From: Scortum barcoo | Taxonomy: Eukaryota > Chordata > Actinopteri > Centrarchiformes > Terapontidae | Assembly: GCA_023238725.1 (NCBI GenBank) | Contig: CM041538.1 | Location: forward strand, 2,634,182 to 2,698,181 | Length of the DNA stretch: 64,000 bases | Direction: 5' to 3' | Part shown: one piece after another, positions 56,955 to 64,000 of the stretch | Layout: each line of letters starts with the position of its first letter | Position numbering within the stretch: position 1 is the stretch's first letter | Translations under genes and position numbers: made by a program | Notes under the pieces: generated by a model | The model's database searches: none | What the model saw: the letters and a program-made list of their open reading frames with translations, nothing else | Told to the model about the DNA's origin: nothing

Positions 56955-57075
56955 ATAACTAGTCTTATTTTGAGCTCCTTGTGGCGCCTTCAGACAAATG
57001 TGATGAATAATTCTGACGTTCATGTTGCAGTCATCGCACCAACAAACAGGAACACATATGCATGTCCGCCGTTCC
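56955..57075. promoter_or_regulatory. candidate conserved non-coding block X
   Basis: TGGCGCCTTCAGACAAATGTG and GATGAATAATTCTGACGTTC (56980-57020): complex sequence before a CA-rich patch at 57080-57100. Confidence 0.22.
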
Positions 57076-57199
57076 GACAGACACACACATACACACACGG
57101 GCAGCCAAGTCACAAGAATATGCACATGCATAAATACAAAGTTACACACATGGCAACACGTTCTCAATACAGTTTTTTACAAAATATGTATTAAATGCA

Positions 57200-57355
57200 A
57201 GTATTAGAGCATGAATTGCACGCTGTAATGGCCACCCACTGAAGTTTGGGGCTGTGAAATTTCACAAGCTGCCCCTCTGAATGAAAACTCTGGGAAATGA
57301 TTTGACAGAACTTGTCTTCAAAGACATATTTGATGGTGTTTAAGTTTGCAGATGG
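57200..57355. promoter_or_regulatory. candidate conserved non-coding block Y with 14-bp palindrome
   Basis: Contains TGTGAAATTTCACA (57253-57266), a perfect palindrome flanked by GGGGC on one side and GCCCC on the other, so an extended hairpin is possible. The rest is repeat-free. A GA-rich patch follows (57350-57400). Confidence 0.35.
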
Positions 57356-57984
57356 AAGAGGAAGAGAGTGAAAGAGAGGGAGAGAGGAGCAGAGAGACAG
57401 ACATGCTTCTATGGTTATGAAGGAAACGCTTTTATGCTTCATGTCAAAATGCCCGTGAGCTAATGTGGATATCAAGCATTAAATGCACATGACCAAACAA
57501 TATTTCAATAAATGCTGTTCTTTTTCATGAGCATTTACAAAAGTCAAAGAAATGTGACTTTTATCCTGCTTCTGTTTGTATTACTGCGCTAGTGTTGCAC
57601 CTCACCCAGCCTTCAGATTGAGTACAGGACTAAATATGATGAGGTCTGCTGCTACCGTGATCCAGTCAGATTCCTTGTGCAAAAATTCACTATTATTAGA
57701 TCCAGTTGACCTGGGCTTAACTGGATTCACTGCACTGGATTTTAGCAAAGATTCTCCTAGTGTGTGGAGGAGACTGACGGCATCAGTTGTTGAAACAAGC
57801 GCCCCATGACAACATCTTTTTACACTCACGTGGCAAAGCCCTCTAGCTGCTGTAGTAATTCTAAAAGGATCAAAGGAGGAAGTGATGTTATAGAGCCAAA
57901 AAGTCCAGAAAAGGATGGGGTCATGGTGGATGGATGTCAACAAAATGCCAGACTTTAACTACCGGTTATTTCCAGTTTCCATGA
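57356..57984. other. no gene seen
   Basis: Mixed sequence. The 113-codon minus frame (57943-57602) and the plus frame opposite it are unrecognised. Confidence 0.4.
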
Positions 57985-58172
57985 CTGTGATTGTTCCCTA
58001 ACTTAAAAACATATTTATTACTTCAAGCTTGATTACAAAGCTCCCCTAACCTGACAAAGTAGTCATTTTATTCAACCACAGTGTTTCCCTTACCTTAACA
58101 AAGTGCTTATTTTAACCTAAAGCATGATCTTTCCCTAATCTTAACCAGATCAAACCTTAACCTTAGCAATGT
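57985..58172 (+). repeat. TAACC-rich degenerate minisatellite
   Basis: Irregular units such as CCCTAACTTAAAAAC, CCCTAACCTGACAAAGTAG, CCCTTACCTTAACAAAGTGC and CCCTAATCTTAACCAG, about 45-55 bases apart. It resembles a dispersed teleost minisatellite and is not telomeric. Confidence 0.55.
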
Positions 58173-58566
58173 TAAAAGTGATTCATTTTTCAGCAGTGAG
58201 TCATTATGGTTTGGATGGCACAGACACTTCTCATGGACAGTGCATCAGAAGATGCTTCTATGACATAGCATATGATTCACATTTTCTAACGCATCATATC
58301 AGTCAATGATCTCTGCTCAGTGTATGGAAACATCTGCATTCATAATGTTTCTCCTCTCATGTTTCTGGTGTTTCCTCAGTTTGTCTGTCTGTATGTTCAA
58401 ATGGTCCAAATATCTTAGAAATAGTATTTATTTAATATCTTACCACAGAGTGATGCATTGTACCAGAGATCAGGGTGCATATTCAACTTGCAGTGCAGAT
58501 CGCTGCGCAGCAGTTGGCAGCACAAAAAGCATCACTTGTGCTTTGAATAGACTTCTGTCTAGGATC

Positions 58567-58612
58567 ACAATCAGAATCAGAATACTATTTTTATCTCCAG
58601 GGGGGAAATTTG
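58567..58612. mobile_element. LINE-type 3' tail fragment
   Basis: CACAATCAGAATCAGAATAC, TTTTTATCTCCAG and GGGGGAAATT match the common teleost tail AGAATCAGAATACTTTATT..CCCNGGGGAAATT with the central TTTATT altered. Confidence 0.45.
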
Positions 58613-59406
58613 TGAAGAGGTGTGCTGGTGGTGCTAAGCATCAGGTGATGATCAGCTGGTCTGGAGCTCTGTAGAGAATCTACACTCCTTGTTGAGCTCC
58701 TTGTTACTGTCTTTACAAAGCAGCACAGTGATTTCAGGTGATTCCAATTTCATTTCCAATAAATTTGAAATTACAGAAGTGGACAATGTCAACCTAAAGG
58801 GTCACCAAACTCCCCCAAAAAACATCATTTGTCAACTTTAGCGGTATCTGGCCATGCAGTGTTTTGGTTTTATGTGATGAGTTTCAAGAAATCTGCCCTC
58901 TATCAACAACTGTAGAAGCTGTCATCATGGCAACTGACTGTAATCCAAATGTCCAACTGCAACACCCTAATACATAAGCCATAGACCGTTAAAGCACTTC
59001 CTTGCAATACGGTAGCATCAACAGTCTTAGCTGAGCCACACTGCATAGCAACCTTATATAAGTGACTTACAGCCTCCTATCTCCAACTTATTATAAATCA
59101 AACAAGTTAATTAATAGCAATTTGTGTTTGCTAATGGTGTGTAGCCAGACAGAATGATGAAAATGGAACTCGCCTTTCACGCCAGCCTTGCGGGGCTGTA
59201 AATGTTCCCCATAAGAAGTGGTCTGCACAGAAGTCTGATCCCATATTTCAAGTGTTTCCTCAGTCTAGTTATGCATCTTACAGCCACATGAAACCAAAGC
59301 AACGGAGTGTTTCAAACCAAAACAAATGCACTTGAGGTGAAAAGGGTGTCCTACATCTGAGTGTAGCTCTCACACTGGAGAAAATGTGCAGTGATGTTCA
59401 ATATTT

Positions 59407-59413
<7 letters not shown>
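58613..59413. other. no gene seen
   Basis: Mixed sequence; AAAGGGTCACCAAACTCCCC (about 58797) may belong to an unidentified dispersed repeat. Nothing firm. Confidence 0.4.
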
Positions 59414-59452
<39 letters not shown>

Positions 59453-59476
59453 ACAGACTCACACACACACACACAC
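59414..59476. repeat. (CA)n microsatellite, two blocks
   Basis: Eighteen CA units (59414-59450), a TTACAGACT break, then about eight more. Smaller CA patches follow at 59574-59606. Confidence 0.96.
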
Positions 59477-59914
59477 CTCTCTTCGGGGCTCAGGGGATGT
59501 GAATGCAGGTGTCGTCAGAAAGCTTTCAGCTCAGTGAGTGCACTGGAGTCTGACCAGATATAGATACAGTTAACACACACACTTTCACACACACACATTA
59601 GTTTGTATTATCTGTGTTCCACACATTCAGTTCAGGACAAAGAACAATGAATATTACCTCAAAACAATGTAAAAGAGGCATTACTTTTAAAAATGAGCAA
59701 CAGTATGAGAACTAGTGAGATTGTGACTTAAATCTGTTTTTAAAGTGTAATTTGGATGTATTTTTCCATCTATTTATTTCTTTGCTTGTGCTCAGGAGTG
59801 GATATCAACATCGGTCTCATTTCATTTCCTTCCTCACTGGGCAGCCTCCACTTTTTTTTTGCGGTCTCACTCCTTCTCTGTTTGTTTGCCTCTTTTTCCC
59901 TCACTCCAACTCTC

Positions 59915-60038
59915 TAAATTAAAGAGGCTTTTAGCTCTCCAAAGAGAGAGCTGTCGGCCCAGCTGTCCACTTATTAAACAAATTGTCAGCACCCACACAC
60001 ACACGCAGAGACATGCGTAAATGCTCACACAGACGTCT

Positions 60039-60072
<34 letters not shown>

Positions 60073-60350
60073 TCTCTCTATCTGGCCCTGTAATTTGAGA
60101 AGGTCAAGTATGTGCTTCAGCAGCCTCACACATGCTGGGGGATCCGTGAATTACAGCCATCCAGGAGGGAGCTGAGCCACCCAATCAGACAATTAACTTG
60201 GCTCCGTAAAGGCCAGCGCAATTTAGTCTTGCACACCTATACATACGCTCACTCACATGCATGCTTGTGGTGCGCTGCTCATCAGCACCTTACATTGACT
60301 GGGTTTGTTCCTGAGCAAAAAAATGTATTCCTAATTCGAAAGTGACCTAA
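59915..60350. promoter_or_regulatory. candidate conserved non-coding block Z, split by simple repeats
   Basis: Left part (59915-59990) has GAGAGAGCTGTCGGCCCAGC and TTATTAAACAAATTGTC. A CA patch and a CT tract intervene. The right part (60085-60235) has GTGAATTACAGCC, AATCAGACAATTAACTTGG and CCGTAAAGGCCAGCG. A complex element split by microsatellite expansion would explain the layout. Confidence 0.35.
60036..60080. repeat. (CT)n microsatellite
   Basis: CT units with TTTCT and TTCT interruptions. Confidence 0.95.
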
Positions 60351-60386
60351 AACTGAGTTTCGCCACAATGGGAGCGTCACCTGCCA

Positions 60387-60401
60387 GAAAAAAAAAAAAA
60401 A
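60387..60401. repeat. A run
   Basis: About 15 A residues, no retroelement recognised before it. Confidence 0.85.
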
Positions 60402-60560
60402 GTTTGAGTTCATCAGCCGCTGAATGGTGCTGGTCGATAATAGTCAATGAGTAAATTGCTGCATCCTGATAGCCTGAAGGACGGAGCTCACAAAGCTGTC
60501 TAATGGTGCATTCAGGTGCTCCTCAAGTTGTAAAGTCAAATATTTAAAAGTTTATGAGCA
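60402..60560. promoter_or_regulatory. candidate conserved non-coding block AA
   Basis: CATCAGCCGCTGAATGGTGC, GGTCGATAATAGTCAATGAG and GTCTAATGGTGC words in repeat-free sequence. Possibly the continuation of block Z beyond the A run. Confidence 0.25.
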
Positions 60561-63500
60561 GGAAATTGCCCTTTAACAGCCGACCAATTGTAAATTCATG
60601 TGATTAAACAGCAAGTGACATGAGAAAGTAGCAGTTGTGATATGTCCCTGGCAAATACTGCATCATTTTAATAGTAACTATATCTTTTCTTTGAATGATC
60701 ACTGAAAATATAAATATATCCAGGCTGCCAACAAGAACAAAGATGAGAGTCTGTGCTTGACTTGCATGGTTTGAACCTTGCAGCACATTTCCATAGGTCA
60801 GGTTCATGTGAAATCACCATTGACAAATGTCTGCACTTCTTTTAGCCAATTCCGATTTGCCACTTGTTATGTACATACTAGCAAATACATGAAAATGTAC
60901 TTAAATGGAGGCAGCCTGTAAGTCTCCTGATGCAATGTTGAATCTCTAATCACTGTTAGTCAGACAGCAGATAGTGGGGATGCTTTGGTAAACTTTAATT
61001 TTATCTTTTCACAGCTTTAAGTGTTGGCAGCGACAGAACAGTGCAGATTCAGCTCTGTCAAACCAAGTGAAATATGTGGTTATTTGTGATTACGGTGCTG
61101 TTGGGACACGAGGTGTTTTGTGGACGTGCCGCACATTCTGATTTGTGTAGGTTGGCTTTTGGAGTTCACAAATCCCACAAAAACCTATTAAATCGAATGC
61201 ATCACATGATATTTGGTGACTGTATGAGTTGCTAAATATTACCTGGTCGTCGATTTAATAACTACTGCTGCTTTCTGCCATCCTCCTCAAACTTTGTGGT
61301 ACTTTAAATAAGTAAGTGGTCAGTTAGTTTTTCCAAGATGAAGAATGATTTTATAACATCAGTTCTTCAGTTGTTGTTTTGTTTTTGTTTTTTTTTTTAT
61401 TTCGTATTTGGAAGTCTACTGTAACCTAGCTGCTGTCATCATATGTACATTTTTATGACAGACTGTATGTGAACTTTCTGTCTTCGTTATAACACTGCTA
61501 GAAGAAGCCATTTTCTTCATGGCAATGTGCGAAATGAACAAAATCAAGCTGTTGCTGAATGTTGTCAACCTACTGGGGACCAGATATAAACTACAACTAC
61601 TACTAGATAAGAGTGCTATATAGGGGCAATTTGTGTTTTTTTATTAGTATGGGTTTGTTGTTTGTGTCTTCAGGGAGTGATTGTTAGAGGAGAGTTCTGC
61701 TCTCACACAGAAATGTGACTGAAAAAAACATAAATACAGCATATTTAGTTTTTTTAAGGAAGCCTTTCTTGAAGGTGAAAATCTTTGAAATGCGAAAGCC
61801 GGTAAAGTGCGGGATCATAATTTAGTTTCTTTTTGCTCGTTTTGAGATACAGAAAGGATTGTGTGATTTTAATAGTCAGAAGGAAGATCAGAAGCACCAA
61901 GCAGGTAATGGAGGAACGGAGCAAAAGGAAATGAGACGACAGGGATAAAGACAGAGGAGGCAATGTCGCCAGGCTACGTGGCAGGAAATTGGGCAAATCT
62001 CCTATTTTTAGAGCATCTGATTGCAGGGATCATATTCAATAAGAAAGCAACTGTTCACTTCCATGGGCTGACAACATGGCAAATGAGACGCAGATGCACT
62101 GAGAGTTATGCATGAAAAGAAATTAGAATGAGGACTGAAAGAGAGACAACACAATAAAAAAAAACTACAAAGTAATATAGTCACCAAATGATTCGGTCAA
62201 TTAAAATCTTACCCAATGCTGTTTCAGAGAAAATGTGTTCAACTGATACTGAATTCATTGTATAACAGCTTCTTCAATTAGCCCCACCAGTTCTGCAATT
62301 CCTATGTTCAAATAATGCATGTATTACCAGTGATTAACCTTGTGCTACTTCAAGCAGACATTAATATTTGGTCTAAAAATGATTATGTAGTGCACTAAAA
62401 AGGAAAATGAACCTCAGCATTAAGTAAAGATCAGATGTGATTATAAATCCATCATAGCTGTCAGACTCTAATTAGCTACCAATGTTGATTCAGTGTTAAA
62501 ACACATCTGCACTGCAGACACACACAAGTATGGTAATGTAATGTAAGTCAAACTTAAAGGGACCCCATCGAGTGCTTCTACACTTATGTTTCATTCAGTG
62601 TTCCTCACCAAGATGCTCCAGGTGTATCCTTGAGGCCTAACAAAGATTATGTTTCATCCTGTGCCATTGGGCTCTTGTGAGCTGCTCATCAACACTTGAG
62701 AGTCAGCGCTGGCTAACTTGGCAGTCAGTTTAACCTATAACCTATAATGTTGTTTCACAAACCTCTATTAGCTCACACACCCCTTATCCAGCATGTTTTC
62801 TGTCCAACCCTCCTTCACCACAGCTGGCTCAAATCAGTGCAGCTCTGCGCCCCGTACAGCAGGTTAACTGAGGCTGTTTCTCAGGGATGAAAAACATTTT
62901 GGACACAAGGTAGGCTACTCCAGGAGAGGTTTGGGAAACACTGACCCAGAAGAACCACTGAGCAAGTCAGTAGGCCAGAAAAGCGCCTCAGTAGTGAGCT
63001 TTGATTATCGTACACCAAATGACATGAGAAACAAGTAAAGCACGGTAGGACAATATTTACTTCTGAAATAGTCAGACTTTGAGGATGGCCTTCTGAGTAC
63101 TGAGTACTTTGAACCTTCAGGTTTAACATAATTTAACTAGGTGTAATTATCCAAACCATATTGTGATGTGTTGTAAAGCTATTTTATTTATATGAATTGT
63201 TTGTCCTTGTATGACCTTGAAGATGGCCTTCTCTTAATCCAAGCAGTTGTCGAAATGCAGGCAATTTGTCTTTGCTCAGCCATTTTAAAACAGACTCCAC
63301 CAAGCAAGGAGCATTGGGACAACGGTTGTAGGTCAGTTGCAGCTGAAAAGTAGCTGATGTTAATCTTAACTGTTGTTGGTGTCCATTGTCTTGGCATATA
63401 TATAACTCATATTTGTTAATCTGCATGGAAAAGATATATTTCAGATTGAGGGTCCAGACAGAAGTTAAGTGATGTAATTGTGACCTGCAATTAATCACAA

Positions 63501-63669
63501 TCACTACAAATACAGGGCAGTTATGTCAGAGAGGTTGAAACCCTCTGAGTCTCTAAATGTAAGGAAAATAAAAAAGGAAAGTAAGAAAAGGCAATGTGCT
63601 TGAGATGATTAAAACAGCTGACCTTTGCACGTGTGTGTGTGTCAAAGATGTGTGAGTGTGTGCGAGCGC
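60561..63669. other. no gene seen
   Basis: Three kilobases of mixed AT-rich sequence with a T run at about 61387-61399. At 63504-63184 two overlapping minus-strand frames (106 and 69 codons) end near an AATAAA word read on that strand (about 63185). They may be the 3' end of a decayed element, but no family is recognised. Confidence 0.4.
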
Positions 63670-63785
63670 AGTTGCTGACGTGCAAGCAGAGCTGCTCTCT
63701 GCTGTTAATGGACAGCTAATATCATGAGTGAACGGTAATAGTAGAGGCTGCTTCATGAGCAGATGGAAAATCAATAGCCTATTAG
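63670..63785. promoter_or_regulatory. candidate conserved non-coding block AB
   Basis: Complex sequence (TGCTGTTAATGGACAGCTAA, AATCAATAGCCTATTAGAG) between a GT-rich patch (63629-63662) and a purine tract. Several TAAT cores. Confidence 0.3.
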
Positions 63786-63895
63786 AGTGTACAGGGCAGG
63801 AGGGACATGAGGGGAGGAGGGGTGACGATGAAGGTGAGGGGAGATGAGTTAGGATTAGGAGGAGGTGAGAAGGAGGAGAGAAAGAAGTGAATACA
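63786..63895. repeat. purine-rich tract
   Basis: G/A-biased GGAGG, GAGGGG and AGGAGG words. Confidence 0.7.
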
Positions 63896-63961
63896 TTCAT
63901 TCGAGCCCATCAACATGAACATAACTTATTACACTAATGGCTAAATGATCATAGCATCATG

Positions 63962-64000
63962 GCATACACACATACACACACAAACACACACATACACAGT
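63962..64000. repeat. interrupted CA repeat at window end
   Basis: CACACA blocks separated by T or AA; probably continues past the window edge. Confidence 0.85.

Noticed and set aside
57985..58172. Interstitial telomeric sequence
   Set aside because: Units are irregular CCTAACYT-type words about 50 bases apart, not tandem TTAGGG/CCCTAA hexamers.

Overview
The window looks like non-coding nuclear DNA of a ray-finned fish, probably a percomorph-type teleost. Dinucleotide (CA/GT, GA/CT, TA) and tetranucleotide (CTAT) microsatellites are very dense. Several interspersed repeats carry wording I recognise from teleost genomes: a tRNA-like head plus L2/CR1-type tail at 40.4 kb, tRNA-derived SINEs at 32.0 and 54.4 kb, and LINE-type 3' tails. 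No open reading frame exceeds about 190 codons, and the longest ones are translated microsatellite or pyrimidine-rich DNA. Nothing bacterial, viral or organellar was seen. No intact protein-coding, rRNA or tRNA gene can be supported, so this is either a gene desert or the inside of very long introns.

Layout. 0-5 kb holds a possible decayed reading frame on the minus strand (1.8-2.7 kb) and small repeat scraps. 5-10 kb has two complex, CpG-containing blocks and a worn L2-type tail. 10-20 kb alternates GT/CA tracts with three or four complex AT-rich blocks, a candidate 5' coding exon at 16.7 kb, a full-match RFX X-box at 17.03 kb and a large CTAT/AT/GT microsatellite at 18.4 kb. 20-30 kb has a complex block with octamer and X-box-like sites, a 57-nt hairpin at 21.85 kb, an inverted-repeat element at 23.7-24.1 kb and a complex block at 27.8-28.1 kb. 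30-40 kb is the most interesting part. It has a 201-bp candidate exon (31.5 kb), a SINE, a block with a paired-homeodomain P3 site (32.96 kb), homeodomain-rich blocks at 34-35 kb, a 16-bp palindrome (35.9 kb), a CpG cluster with splice-like signals on both strands (36.4-36.6 kb), a long block at 37.7-38.2 kb and a 63-nt candidate microexon (39.6 kb). 40-50 kb is repeat-rich. 50-64 kb has further complex blocks at 50.9-51.5, 53.4, 55.5, 57.0-57.3, 59.9-60.6 and 63.7 kb among minisatellites, a SINE and simple repeats.

Reading. The picture fits a regulatory landscape: spaced blocks of complex sequence with homeodomain, octamer and RFX-type motifs, set in repeat-rich neutral DNA. Their conservation is inferred from composition and motif content only. 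No alignment was run. Candidate exons rest on splice-site wording and open frames alone and are not matched to any protein I recognise.
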